35,243 nt of DNA from JAFGWO01 sp965603295 (GCA_965603295.1 CBFDCL010000013.1:1-35243), one strand, 5' to 3'; shown: positions 1 to 7,938, numbered from the stretch's first letter. Numbers and translations: made by a program. The notes: generated by a model not told the origin, from the letters alone.

Positions 1-60
1 TGAGAGTTTGAGAGTTTGAGAGTTTGAGAGTTTGAAAGTTTGAAAGTTTGAGGTTTGAAG
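1..60. repeat. Octamer tandem array TGAGAGTT/TGAAAGTT
   Basis: The window opens with about four copies of TGAGAGTT, two of TGAAAGTT and then decaying variants (TGAGGTTT, GAAGTT). It is noncoding. The same words recur near 6052, 12131 and 18724, and in inverted form near 19970 and 20530, so this is one member of a genome-wide spacer repeat family. The array may continue to the left of the window. Confidence 0.9.
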
Positions 61-78
61 TTGCGGAACATACACTTT

Positions 79-110
79 TGACGTTGGACGTTGGACGTTA
101 GACGTTAGAC
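79..110. repeat. Heptamer array ACGTTGG/ACGTTAG
   Basis: Four consecutive 7-mers are visible: ACGTTGG twice and ACGTTAG twice. Related words (GTTGGGC, GTTGAAC, GTTGGAC) reappear at about 12210-12230 just upstream of the selenoprotein. No coding potential is evident. Confidence 0.85.
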
Positions 111-139
111 CCTTCCTCTGCACTTTATAATCGAGGTTG

Positions 140-167
140 GCCCGGGGCCGATAAATCGACCCCGGGC
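140..167. repeat. GC-rich hairpin
   Basis: Two 13-nt arms (140-152 and 155-167) are complementary apart from one mismatch and are separated by only AA. The arms carry GCCCGGGG/CCCCGGGC. No T-run follows, so it is not a typical terminator; it is followed by a G-rich stretch at 168-186. Confidence 0.6.
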
Positions 168-177
168 CGGGGGGTGG

Positions 178-450
178 GGTGGGGGTAAGGTTGGGTTCAG
201 GGCGTAACAATCCGGATCGCTTACGCCCCGTAGGAGGCAAGTACCAGCTTGAAGGAGACCCGATACCCTCTCTAGTTACAATAATGTATTGCAACGATAG
301 TGCCAGCGAAGGCATCGTTCCGTCAGTTTGCAACATTTTGATTATGAAGGGGAAATTTACAATCGACTGAAGGAGTGCTGGGAAAGAGGGATGGAAAAAC
401 GCACTTTTTTCAACGTTCGGCCCATTTTAGGCAGGTATTATTTTAAACCA
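178..450. other. Spacer with no recognised gene
   Basis: I see no convincing gene here. A weak open frame begins with TTG at 328 and reads QHFDYEGEIYNRLKE at its start, but it has no clear ribosome-binding site and runs through the hairpin at 451-476. A short imperfect stem (AACGA ... TCGTT, 294-320) surrounds GTGCCAGCGAAGGCA. The stretch may hold a leader RNA or a decayed gene. Confidence 0.4.
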
Positions 451-476
451 ACGGGGAAGCCGTTCGGCTTCCCCGT
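451..476 (-). terminator. Hairpin, likely terminator of the small membrane gene
   Basis: A perfect 10-bp stem (ACGGGGAAGC / GCTTCCCCGT) encloses CGTTCG. It lies 28 nt past the stop of the minus-strand small gene at 504-635. On the minus strand it is followed by TGGTTTAAAAT, a weak T-tract, so termination is likely but not textbook. Confidence 0.55.
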
Positions 477-503
477 CATTTTCCTCGCACCGTCAGATCC
501 GCT

Positions 504-635
504 CTATTCCTTCGGGGGTTCGGGTTTCATCACCTCGCGGATTTTCAGGTAGCTTCCAGCCAGGAGCGCGGCAAAGACGATTACGGTACAAAAAAACATG
601 GCAAGGATGGAAAGGATCGTGACAAATTTCAGCAT
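504..635 (-). CDS. Small single-pass membrane protein (43 aa)
   Basis: This short ORF starts MLKFVTILSILAMFFC and ends EVMKPEPPKE. Residues about 4-30 form one strongly hydrophobic helix, followed by a charged, proline-containing tail, so a single-span inner-membrane peptide is expected. The ATG at 633-635 is preceded on the minus strand by GGGAGGT five bases upstream, a strong ribosome-binding site, and the stop is followed by a hairpin at 451-476. The layout of ribosome-binding site, hydrophobic core and hairpin supports a real gene, although I recognise no family. It is transcribed away from the TauE-like exporter at 855 and shares the spacer with it. A decayed fragment or a chance ORF remains possible. 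Confidence 0.6.
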   Translation of the reverse strand: MLKFVTILSILAMFFCTVIVFAALLAGSYLKIREVMKPEPPKE

Positions 636-854
636 GCTTTACCTCCCGGGGTTTCCGGTCCAAAAAACCCTGTTGTCGGGATCTCTTTTTTTTCGTTATC
701 GGCACTCTTCTTCGTTCATGGTGTTCTATAATTTTCCCGGGAAAATGACAAGTCACTTTTTCGCGTCTACGCCCCCTCTCCATCCTGACTGAATCCATAA
801 CCTTTAACCGTGATACCTGTTGCCTGTTTCACCATAACTGCGTAATGTTACGAC

Positions 855-1613
855 ATGTTTGCTGCGCTATTCCTTCTCGTTTTCATCGCAGCAGCCTCCT
901 TCGGGATGATGGGGCTCGGGAGCGGAATATACTACGTTCCCCTTCTTTCCTGGTTCGGCCTCGACTTCGCCACCGGGGCAGTGCCCCTCGCGCTTCTCCT
1001 GAGTTTCTTTACCGGGGCCGGAACGGCCCACACCTATTTCAAGAGGCAGCATATTCACCTGAACACGGGATTCCTGGCGGCTCTGACCGTTTTCATCGGT
1101 GCGCCCCTTGGAGTCTACACCCTGCATTGGGCCCCTGTCGGCGTCGTCAAGATCATTCTTGCCATCGCTGCGTTCTACGTGGGCATCCGTGCCCTTCTCA
1201 GCGGGGAACCGGAGTGCCGTCTTGAACGGACCTACGCTCTGAATATCGGGTTGACCCTGTTTATGGGGTTCCTCCTGGGATTTTTCAGCGCCCTCATCGG
1301 GGTGGGGGGCGGATTCCTGCTGACCCCTGTCCTTCTGACCTGCGGATTCCCGACGAAAGAAGCGGTGGGCACATCCTCCCTTGTGGTAACCGTAGGTGCT
1401 TTAACGTCGTTTCTCTTTCACCTGCCCACGGCCCATTTCCCCATGGAGATGGCCGTCCCCCTGGCCGCGGGGGCCCTGGTGGGAGCCAAGCTGGGAGGAA
1501 TGTGGGCTACCCGCATTGCCCATCCCAAAACCTTGCGCAACATTGTCGCTTCCACGATCATTCTTATCGCGATCAAGGTGGGGTGGGAAGGGATCGCCTC
1601 CATGCTCAAGTAG
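855..1613 (+). CDS. TauE/SafE family sulfite/anion exporter
   Basis: This 252-residue polytopic inner-membrane protein has the two-half layout of the TauE/SafE (former DUF81) family. The first half carries GLGSGIYYVPLL near residue 22 and the second half carries the repeated motif IGVGGGFLLTPVLL near residue 148; the glycine-rich loop after the first helix of each half is the family hallmark. About seven to eight hydrophobic segments are visible. Members export sulfite, sulfoacetate or other small organosulfur anions, but the substrate cannot be read from sequence. The ATG at 855 is used because the hydrophobic N-terminus begins there; no strong ribosome-binding site is seen (GTTACGAC precedes it). 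It stands alone, followed by gene remains. Confidence 0.85.
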   Translation: MFAALFLLVFIAAASFGMMGLGSGIYYVPLLSWFGLDFATGAVPLALLLSFFTGAGTAHTYFKRQHIHLNTGFLAALTVFIGAPLGVYTLHWAPVGVVKIILAIAAFYVGIRALLSGEPECRLERTYALNIGLTLFMGFLLGFFSALIGVGGGFLLTPVLLTCGFPTKEAVGTSSLVVTVGALTSFLFHLPTAHFPMEMAVPLAAGALVGAKLGGMWATRIAHPKTLRNIVASTIILIAIKVGWEGIASMLK

Positions 1614-1725
1614 GGAAGAGAACCCATTTTTTGTCGCTGTTTCTCCGAAAGCTGCGGATTATTACTATCGCTTTTTCAGGAACCGGTTGTTTGCTTTCCG
1701 GATTTTCGTCCTTCTCAGAGGAGCG

Positions 1726-2000
1726 TTCCTTGGATTCTTTTTTTAATGAGATCCTGGGACTTGCGACCGATTTTATCGCCGAGTTCCAATATATTCCCTG
1801 GTACTTTATCAGCGGCGTTGCCCTGGAAGCCATCGTTCGCACCTAGGGCTGGCATATCCAACTGAGAAAGACCCTCGAGCGTTTCGGGGATGGGGCCATC
1901 TGGCTGGCAGTGGGCATCGGCCTTTTCTCCCCTCTCTGCGCCTGCGGAATCCTCCTTTTGACGATCTCCATGATCATGGCGGGAATATCTTTCGCAGGAA
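1726..2000 (+). pseudogene. Truncated permease remnant (SO_0444/DUF318-like)
   Basis: The frame reads SFFNEILGLATDFIAEF, then GVALEAIVRT, an in-frame TAG at 1844-1846, then GWHIQLRKTLERFGDG and FSPLCACGILLL. The PLCACG motif with hydrophobic flanks is characteristic of the SO_0444/DUF318 permeases linked to heavy-metal or arsenic efflux. Only about the first 90 residues of a family of roughly 300-400 are present. There is no obvious start, one nonsense codon, and the sequence breaks off near 2000, where a different coding frame begins. This is a dead fragment. TAG as pyrrolysine is not credible because the gene is also truncated. Confidence 0.7.
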
Positions 2001-2286
2001 CAAGGCGGGACTTTTTTTTCATGATTCAAGAGGGATCATAAAAGAGAACACCTTCGAGGAAAACGGGTCCGCGGTCTTCATCACGGACAACCCCCGGGAT
2101 GTCACCCTCAACGATAATATTTTCCTGAGCAGCCCTGACTATCACGTCAAGCTTGGAATCCGCGTTACCGGGGACTTGATGATCCAGGGGGGTGAGTTCA
2201 AGGTGCCGGAGGGAAAGGGTGCCGAGGATTTCATCTTCGACAAGGAGGATGATCCGGACCTGGGGAAGGTCACTCTCCTGCCTTGA
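1999..2286 (+). pseudogene. C-terminal remnant of a NosD-like right-handed beta-helix protein
   Basis: An open frame without a start begins NKAGLFFHDSRGIIKENTF and continues with ENGSAVFITDN, DVTLNDNIF and IQGGEFKVPEG to a TGA at 2284-2286. Repeats spaced about 22-25 residues, with N-x-F and G-x-x-I/V patterns, are typical of periplasmic right-handed parallel beta-helix (NosD/PbH1) proteins. It is joined out of frame to the permease remnant at about 1999, which suggests that one deletion removed the end of the permease and the start of this gene. The acidic tail (FDKEDDPDLGK) looks like an intact C-terminus. No ribosome-binding site or start exists, so it is not expected to be expressed. Confidence 0.65.
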
Positions 2287-2365
2287 CGCGGTGAAGGGGA
2301 GACGCGACGACGCGGAGAAAGTTCCTAAACCCCGTGTCTCCGTGTCCTCGTGTCACCGTGTCTGA
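2287..2365. repeat. Paired CGTGTC/GACGCG arrays
   Basis: The spacer holds GACGCGGTGAAGGGGAGACGCGACGACGCGGAG followed about 20 nt later by repeats of CCGTGTCTC, CGTGTCCT and CGTGTCAC. The two halves are imperfectly complementary and could fold into a hairpin. This is another case of the paired-array pattern seen in other spacers. Confidence 0.6.
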
Positions 2366-3013
2366 TCATTGCTCCACACCAATTTTAGGACAATGATCAT
2401 TCACCTGGCACTCCCCGCACTTCGGCTTGCGTGATCCGCACACCGCCCTTCCGTGGAAAATCAGCTCGCTTGAGATCGGCATCCATCGATGGGTCGGGAG
2501 CAGTACGTTAATATCTTTCTCGATCTTTTCGGGATCAGTGTTTTCCGTCAGGCCCATGCGGTACGAAACACGCTTGACGTGGGTGTCCACCACGACCCCC
2601 GGTATCCTCTCAGCGATCCCCAGGACGAGGTTGGCCGTTTTACGGCCCACTCCGGGAAGCTGCATCATCTCCCCGAGGGTATGGGGAACCTCCCCGTCGA
2701 AATCGGTGGCGATGGCCTCGCAGCAGTCCTTGATGGCTTTTGCCTTCTGCCGGTAGAACCCGGTGGAAAAGATATCTTGCTCCAGTTCCGAAAGATCGGC
2801 ATCCGCGAAGACCCTGGCATCCGGGTATTTCATGAAGAGCCCCGGCGTGACCCTGTTCACCCGCTCGTCGGTGCACTGCGCGGAGAGGATCGTGGCAACA
2901 AGCAGTTGGAGGGTGCTGTCGAACCGAAGGGCTGTTTCATTTTGATAAATTTCAGCGAGGATGCTGTCAATTTTCGCTGCACGTTTTTTCCTGTTCGTAA
3001 CAGATTCTCTCAC
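2366..3013 (-). CDS. nth: Endonuclease III (DNA glycosylase/AP lyase)
   Basis: This HhH-GPD base-excision-repair enzyme removes oxidised pyrimidines and nicks abasic sites. The helix-hairpin-helix LPGVGRKTANLV contains the catalytic lysine, and VDTHVKR carries the catalytic aspartate. The C-terminal cysteines CGSRKPKCGECQVNDHC (spacing C-x6-C-x2-C-x5-C) bind the 4Fe-4S cluster. I choose the GTG at 3011-3013 because GGAGG lies five bases upstream and the 215-residue product matches the usual 210-215. An open TTG start at 3046 would add 11 residues (QFQISQ...) and would leave only 3 nt to the polX stop. It lies directly downstream of polX, so the two are probably co-transcribed repair genes. 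Confidence 0.95.
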   Translation of the reverse strand: MRESVTNRKKRAAKIDSILAEIYQNETALRFDSTLQLLVATILSAQCTDERVNRVTPGLFMKYPDARVFADADLSELEQDIFSTGFYRQKAKAIKDCCEAIATDFDGEVPHTLGEMMQLPGVGRKTANLVLGIAERIPGVVVDTHVKRVSYRMGLTENTDPEKIEKDINVLLPTHRWMPISSELIFHGRAVCGSRKPKCGECQVNDHCPKIGVEQ

Positions 3014-3049
3014 CGTAACCTCCGGTTGTGAAATTTGAAATTGCAATGC

Positions 3050-4768
3050 TTATCCACCCCTCCTCTTTCTGAAATATTCCAGTAGTTCCTGGGAGGTTAA
3101 GCAGTTGAGCACATCTTCTTTCGATAACCAGCCTTTGCGTGCCACGCCCAGGCCGGAGAACGTGTACTCCAGGTCCGAAGTGCTGTGGGCGTCGGGGTTG
3201 ACGGCGATCCGGATTCCCATCTTTTTTGCACGGTGCAAGAGCCTCCAATCGATATCCAGCCGATAGGGGTGAGCGTTCAATTCAATGGCTTTCCCGTTTT
3301 CGGCGGCGCATTCGAGCACCCGTTCCATATCCACGGCGTAAGGTTCCCTCGTGAGTAGCAGTCTGCCCGTGGGGTGCCCAAGAATGTCCAGGTAGGGACT
3401 CCCCAGAGCCTGGCAGATGCGATCGGTCATGCGGCTTTCCTCCATCTTGAAATTGGAATGAACGGATCCGATAACGAAATCGAAAGAAGCCAGGATCTCA
3501 TCCGGATAATCCAGGGAGCCGTCCGGAAGGATATCCGACTCGATTCCCTTAAGCAGGACAAAGCCGTCCCCTTTTTCGTTCAGGTGGTCGATAATATCGT
3601 GTTCCTGTGCTATCCGATCGGGGGTGAGACCGCGGGCGTAACGGGCGGAAGCGGAGTGCTCGGTGATGCCGAGGTAGGCGAATCCGAGGTTTCCGGCCGC
3701 TCGCACCATCTCCTCTAGAGTGGCGGATCCATCGCTGGCGACGGTGTGCACATGAAGGGCCCCCTTCAGATCACGGGGACTGACCAGCACCGGGAGTTCA
3801 CCCTTCGCAGCGGCTTCCACTTCTCCCATATCCTCCCGAAGCTCGGGAGGAATATACCCCAGCCCGAGGTTCGTGTAGATGTCCCCCTCATCCCCACACG
3901 GAATATTCCTTTCCCCCCTGAAAAGCCCGTACTCGTTTAGTTTTAACCCCATAGACTGCGCACGGGCCCTCAAGGCGATATTATGATCCTTGCTTCCGGA
4001 AAAATGCTGCCACGTGTAGGGGAACGACGCGTCAGAAACGACCCTGAGATCCAGATTGAGGCCGGACTTGAGACGAGCGGTGAGTTTGGTGTTTCCCCGG
4101 GCCGTGATCTCCTGAACCAGGGGATGGACGACCGTAGCGTCCATGAGAGGATCGGGCTCTCCTGAAGCCACCAGGTCAATATCCTTGACCACTTCCCTGC
4201 CCCGGCGCAGGGAGCCGGCGATCTCCACCCTGCCCGCCCCCTTGACGGTCCGCAGGGCTTCCACGATCTTTTCCGCTTCGGCCCTGACCGTTTCGGCCAG
4301 GTATTTCCCCGCGTAGGCTGTGAGACTGGCGATCCCCTTCAGGATGTTCTCCTGGGTCCTGGTGCCGAACCCGGGAAGGGTCAGGAGCCTGTTTTCCCTG
4401 CATGCATACTCCAGCTCTCCTACGGAGAGGATCTCGAGCTCCTGCATGAGAATCCTGATTTTCTTCGGTCCCAGGCCCGGGATGCGAAGCATGTCCAGGA
4501 CCCCTTCAGGAAACCTCGATCTCAGTTCTACGAGGAAAGGGGGATCGTCCGATTCCAGCAGTTCGGCAATATGGGCCGCGATGTTGGGACCGATTCCTTT
4601 TACCGAACGGATAGATCCGTCGGCAACCGCCTTGCCCAGGTCATCGGTGAACGCCTTCACGATCCTGGAAGCGCTGCTGTAGGCGCGCACCCGAAAGGAG
4701 CTTTCCCCCGCCAGTTCCAAGAGGACCGAGGCTTCCTCCAGGGCATTGGATACGGCTTTCTTGTCCAT
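3050..4768 (-). CDS. polX: DNA polymerase/3'-5' exonuclease PolX
   Basis: This 572-residue family X polymerase works in gap filling and base-excision repair. Helix-hairpin-helix motifs lie at about 57-64 (KGIGPNIA), 96-103 (IPGLGPKK) and 131-138 (LPGFGTRT). The nucleotidyltransferase core has GSLRRG at 185-190, the metal pair D196/D198 and a third carboxylate D240. The C-terminal PHP domain (about 335-570) keeps the expected metal ligands: LHVHT at 338-342, TEH at 369-371, E410, H437, GHPTG at 464-468 and DAH at 526-528, so proofreading or AP-endonuclease activity should be intact. Length is typical. The ATG at 4768 has only a weak upstream CCCC/GGGG context. It precedes nth, which matches a repair operon. 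Confidence 0.95.
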   Translation of the reverse strand: MDKKAVSNALEEASVLLELAGESSFRVRAYSSASRIVKAFTDDLGKAVADGSIRSVKGIGPNIAAHIAELLESDDPPFLVELRSRFPEGVLDMLRIPGLGPKKIRILMQELEILSVGELEYACRENRLLTLPGFGTRTQENILKGIASLTAYAGKYLAETVRAEAEKIVEALRTVKGAGRVEIAGSLRRGREVVKDIDLVASGEPDPLMDATVVHPLVQEITARGNTKLTARLKSGLNLDLRVVSDASFPYTWQHFSGSKDHNIALRARAQSMGLKLNEYGLFRGERNIPCGDEGDIYTNLGLGYIPPELREDMGEVEAAAKGELPVLVSPRDLKGALHVHTVASDGSATLEEMVRAAGNLGFAYLGITEHSASARYARGLTPDRIAQEHDIIDHLNEKGDGFVLLKGIESDILPDGSLDYPDEILASFDFVIGSVHSNFKMEESRMTDRICQALGSPYLDILGHPTGRLLLTREPYAVDMERVLECAAENGKAIELNAHPYRLDIDWRLLHRAKKMGIRIAVNPDAHSTSDLEYTFSGLGVARKGWLSKEDVLNCLTSQELLEYFRKRRGG

Positions 4769-4792
4769 GGGGAAAAATGTAGCATAAATCAG

Positions 4793-4949
4793 GAGTCAGG
4801 AGACAAAATCCGGAAGTCAGAAGAAAACCATCCCTTGTGTATGGGATGTAATATTCTGTAAACTGAAATGGGACATACGGCAAGGATCGGCGACAAGGGA
4901 GTACGAAGCCCTTTGGCAGGCTCAGGGTCCCGAGCGAAGTCGAGGGACA
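4793..4949. repeat. Intergenic repeat cluster between polX and the GTPase gene
   Basis: The spacer has CAGGAGTCAGGAGACAAAATCCGGAAGTCAGAAG, a short hairpin CATCCC...GGGATG near 4828-4848, and then the phrase CCCTTTGGCAGGCTCAGGGTCCCGAGCGAAGTCGAGGGAC at about 4909-4948. The latter resembles dispersed intergenic repeats I recall from environmental bacterial genomes; that recollection is unverified. Nothing here looks coding. Confidence 0.5.
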
Positions 4950-4988
4950 GATGATGTGCTATCGGGAACCGCATAAACATATACCCCA

Positions 4989-5984
4989 ATGAGCGCAAAC
5001 CTGACTCCACAGTATAAGGAAGCCGAGGAAGAATTCCGCCAGGCCGAAACACCCGACGCAAAGGTCGAGGCGCTCAGCCGGATGCTCCGCCTCATCCCCA
5101 AGCACAAGGGGACCGAGAAGATGCAGGCGGATATCAAGAAACGCATCGCCAAGTGGAAAAATCAGGCTGATGTCGCGAGGAAAAAAGGGGGGAAGAGAAC
5201 CGATCCGTCCCACATCCCCCGCGAGGGTGCAGCCCAGCTCGCGGTCATAGGCCCTGTCAACTCCGGCAAATCCTCGCTCCTTTCCATCCTGACAAGCCTC
5301 GAACCTGCCATCGCGGACTACCCTTTTACCACAAGGTTTCCGCAGCCCGGCATGATGTTTCACCAAGGCATGCCCATCCAGCTCGTTGATACCCCGGCCC
5401 TTGACCCGGACGTCACGGAGCGCTGGGTATCCGGGCTCATTCGGAACGCCGACATGGCAGTCCTCGTCCTCGATCTGGCCAGGGACGATCTCCTCGAACA
5501 GTGGGAATCCGTCCAAACCGTTCTCGAATCCCTCAGGATCGAACTGGTGGACGGAACGTCCCGGAAAACCATCCAGGATGACGGATGGGCAAAGATCCCG
5601 GCTATTTATCTCGGAAATAAGTGTGCCATGAAGGAAGCAAAAGATCGTCTTGCCATCTTGACGGAACTGATGGAGAACCTCCCTGACATCCATCCCGTTT
5701 CGGCCAGGACAGGGTTCGGACTCGAAGAGTTCAAGGACCGGATCAAAAGTTCCCTGGGGCTCATCCGTGTTTTCTCAAAACCGCCCGGCAAGGATCCTGA
5801 TCTGACCAACCCTTTCGTGTTGAGACAAGGTGCCACCGTCTCGGAACTGGCCCTTACGGTCCACAAAGACCTGGCGAGGGAAATGAAGTTCGCCCGCGTC
5901 TGGGGCGAGCAGGTTTATGACGGTCAGCGGGTGGCCATGGAATACGAGTTGATCGATGGAGATATTGTTGAACTGAACGACTGA
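4989..5984 (+). CDS. DRG/Obg-like GTPase with C-terminal TGS domain
   Basis: This 331-residue cytosolic P-loop GTPase resembles the DRG branch of the Obg superfamily. An N-terminal charged helical region (1-75) is followed by the G domain: G1 GPVNSGKSS at 88-96, switch I threonines at 114-115 (YPFTTR), and G3 DTPA at 134-137. G4 reads NKCA at 210-213 instead of NKxD, and G5 is VSAR at 237-240. A TGS domain (about 258-331, ending GDIVELND) is the RNA/ribosome-associated module of DRG, Obg and threonyl-tRNA synthetases. The loss of the G4 aspartate could weaken guanine specificity. A ribosome or RNA partner is inferred, not shown. The gene stands alone, and its 3' end lies inside an 18-bp inverted repeat. 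Confidence 0.85.
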   Translation: MSANLTPQYKEAEEEFRQAETPDAKVEALSRMLRLIPKHKGTEKMQADIKKRIAKWKNQADVARKKGGKRTDPSHIPREGAAQLAVIGPVNSGKSSLLSILTSLEPAIADYPFTTRFPQPGMMFHQGMPIQLVDTPALDPDVTERWVSGLIRNADMAVLVLDLARDDLLEQWESVQTVLESLRIELVDGTSRKTIQDDGWAKIPAIYLGNKCAMKEAKDRLAILTELMENLPDIHPVSARTGFGLEEFKDRIKSSLGLIRVFSKPPGKDPDLTNPFVLRQGATVSELALTVHKDLAREMKFARVWGEQVYDGQRVAMEYELIDGDIVELND

Positions 5985-6012
5985 AATAACACCTTCTCCA
6001 TCGATCAACTCG
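5945..6012. repeat. 18-bp perfect inverted repeat across the GTPase stop
   Basis: CGAGTTGATCGATGGAGA at 5945-5962, inside the last codons of the GTPase gene, has its exact reverse complement at 5995-6012, beyond the stop. The 32-nt spacer contains the stop codon at 5982-5984. The transcript could fold into a long hairpin, but no T-run follows. It looks like an inverted micro-duplication of the gene end. Confidence 0.9.
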
Positions 6013-6051
6013 AGTGAAAAGTGTAGAGTGTAAAGTACAGAGGGGAAGGGA

Positions 6052-6108
6052 TAGTTTGAGAGTTTGAGAGTTTGAAAGTTAAAAATGGTTTGATGTTTGA
6101 TGTTGAGT
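6052..6108. repeat. TTTGAGAG/TTTGATG array
   Basis: Three copies of the GTTTGAGA/GTTTGAAA word are followed by TGGTTTGATGTTTGATGTTGAG. This is the same family as the array at 1-60 and sits in the leader of the metal ABC transporter genes. Confidence 0.85.
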
Positions 6109-6190
6109 TTAAAGAACCATGTTTAACATGAGTATCCAACTGCACCTTGCACTCTGCGCTGCGACCACAGTGAGAGGACCGGCTGAACAC

Positions 6191-7120
6191 ATGAAAGTAC
6201 AATTCACTGTTATCACGGTCGTCACCCTTGTTATGGCAATGTTGTGGCCGATTCGGGTTCAAGCCGATCGATTGACCGTGGTCGCTTCGGTTTTCCCCCT
6301 CTTCGATTTCGCCCGGGAGGTGGCGGGACCGGATGCGGACGTGAGGATGCTTCTTCCGGCCGGGGTGGAACCCCACAGTTGGGAGCCGAGACCCTCGGAT
6401 ATCGTAGCCGTCTCCAACGCGGACGTTTTCCTTTACGTCAGTGAGGCAATGGAGCCCTGGGCCAACAACCTTGTGAAAGCGGTGAAGAGAAAAGATATTA
6501 CTTTCGTCGACGTTATAAGCGGCCTCGGGTTTCCTCAAAATGATGAACATAAGGGATCATCGAACGTCGGTAAGGGAAAAAACAGCAATGAAAGTGATCC
6601 CCATTTCTGGCTCGACCTTTCCCTTTCCGCGCAAGCTGTGGAGATGATCGGCCGTTTTCTCAGCCAGAAAGATCCTGAAAACCAGGATGCCTTCACTGCC
6701 AGGGCAAGTGCTTACGCCCACCGCTTGAAAAAGCTCGATCGGGTTTTCGTGGACGGCCTTCAACACTGCCGAACCCGGCGGTTCGTCACGGGAGGCCACA
6801 GCGCTTTTGGCCATCTCGCAAGAAGATATGACCTCATCCAGATCCCCCTTTACGGGTTGAGCCCGGATTCGGAGCCCACCCCCGCATATCTGGCCTCCGT
6901 AGTAAAAACGATGAGAAAAAACAATCTTCAGGTTGTTTTTTTCGAGGAGATGGTGAACCCTCGACTTGCCAGGGTCCTCGCATCAGAAACCGGGGCATCG
7001 ATGAAAGTACTCATCCCGGCGGGCAACATCACCGCCCGACGGATGGAACAGGGCACCACGCTCATCCAGATCATGGAAGAAAACCTTTCAAGCCTCAGGG
7101 AGGGGCTTTCCTGTGATTAA
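6191..7120 (+). CDS. Metal ABC transporter substrate-binding protein (ZnuA/MntA type)
   Basis: This periplasmic cluster A-I metal-binding protein delivers Zn(II) or Mn(II) to an ABC importer. From the ATG at 6191 the product has 309 residues and starts with a signal peptide (MKVQFTVITVVTLVMAMLWP, cleavage probably after VQA at 23-25). A longer frame from 6119 would bury this signal, so 6191 is preferred; GAGAGG lies 13 bases upstream. Candidate ligands are H62 (GVEPHSWEP), H138 (DPHFWLD), H203 (GGHSAFGH) and E252/E253 (VFFEEMVNP). The loop before H138 is short and rich in K, N, S and G rather than histidine, which leaves zinc versus manganese open. The stop overlaps the next gene by 8 nt. Confidence 0.9.
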   Translation: MKVQFTVITVVTLVMAMLWPIRVQADRLTVVASVFPLFDFAREVAGPDADVRMLLPAGVEPHSWEPRPSDIVAVSNADVFLYVSEAMEPWANNLVKAVKRKDITFVDVISGLGFPQNDEHKGSSNVGKGKNSNESDPHFWLDLSLSAQAVEMIGRFLSQKDPENQDAFTARASAYAHRLKKLDRVFVDGLQHCRTRRFVTGGHSAFGHLARRYDLIQIPLYGLSPDSEPTPAYLASVVKTMRKNNLQVVFFEEMVNPRLARVLASETGASMKVLIPAGNITARRMEQGTTLIQIMEENLSSLREGLSCD

Positions 7121-7868
7121 TGAGGACATCCTTTTCGACCTGGAGGGGATCAGCTTTCATTACGGAAGCGACCAGATCCTTGACAAAGTGACCCTGCAGG
7201 TCCGCAGAGGCGACTTTCTCGCTCTGCTTGGACCCAACGGGTCCGGGAAATCCACCCTTATCCGCATTATCCTCGGGCTCATGAAACCCGAAAGCGGAAA
7301 TGTTCGCATTATGGGATACGATCTGGACGCTTTCAAATCCTGGGATCGCATCGGGTACGTACCCCAGAAGGTCACAAACCTGGACCCTCTCTTTCCGGCT
7401 TCGGTGCGGGAAGTGGTGGCTATGGGGATGCTGCCCCATAAAAAATGGCCCCGTTTTCTCAGACCTGGAGACGAGGACATCATCGATGAAGCTCTGGACC
7501 AGATGGAGATGGGCGGTTACAAGAACAGGCGCGTGTGGGCTCTTTCCGGGGGACAGCAGCAGCGGGTCTTCATCGCCAGGGCTCTGGCCTCCCAACCGGA
7601 GATTCTTGTCCTCGATGAACCGACAGCCGGTGTGGATGGCGTCACTCAGGGGCGATTTTACGACATGCTCGAACGCCTCAATAAGGAGAAGGGGGTTTCG
7701 CTGGTTCTTGTGACTCACGATATCGGGGTGGTCACAAAATACGTGAACAAGGTTGCCTGCCTGAACCAGAAACTCATTTTCCACGGTAGCCACGAGGAAT
7801 TCTGCAATTCGGAGCAGGCCGTGACTCTCTTTGGCCCCGAGAGCCACCTTATCTGCCATCGACATTAA
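7113..7868 (+). CDS. Metal ABC transporter ATP-binding protein (ZnuC type)
   Basis: This 251-residue ABC ATPase energises the metal importer. Walker A is GPNGSGKST at 40-48, the Q-loop glutamine is in YVPQK near 85, the signature is LSGGQQQR at 144-151, Walker B is ILVLDEPTAG at 164-173, and the H-loop is in LVTHD. The start is GTG at 7113, overlapping the end of the binding-protein gene (stop at 7118-7120), with CAGGGAGGGG upstream; such overlap implies translational coupling. The C-terminus has several His/Cys residues (SHLICHRH) that might sense metal, but this is speculative. Confidence 0.93.
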   Translation: MINEDILFDLEGISFHYGSDQILDKVTLQVRRGDFLALLGPNGSGKSTLIRIILGLMKPESGNVRIMGYDLDAFKSWDRIGYVPQKVTNLDPLFPASVREVVAMGMLPHKKWPRFLRPGDEDIIDEALDQMEMGGYKNRRVWALSGGQQQRVFIARALASQPEILVLDEPTAGVDGVTQGRFYDMLERLNKEKGVSLVLVTHDIGVVTKYVNKVACLNQKLIFHGSHEEFCNSEQAVTLFGPESHLICHRH

Positions 7869-7938
7869 GGAGACGGACCTAGACCTGGGACCTAGTTAAA
7901 TAATCACGGTATTTTCTAGGATCAGGACAAGGACTTTC

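Noticed and set aside
328..552. 74-residue ORF in the left spacer
   Set aside because: TTG start without ribosome-binding site, and it runs through a perfect hairpin and the antisense of the small membrane gene.
1844..1846. In-frame TAG in the permease fragment as pyrrolysine
   Set aside because: The gene is truncated and lacks a start, and nothing in the window suggests a pyrrolysine system; simple decay explains it.
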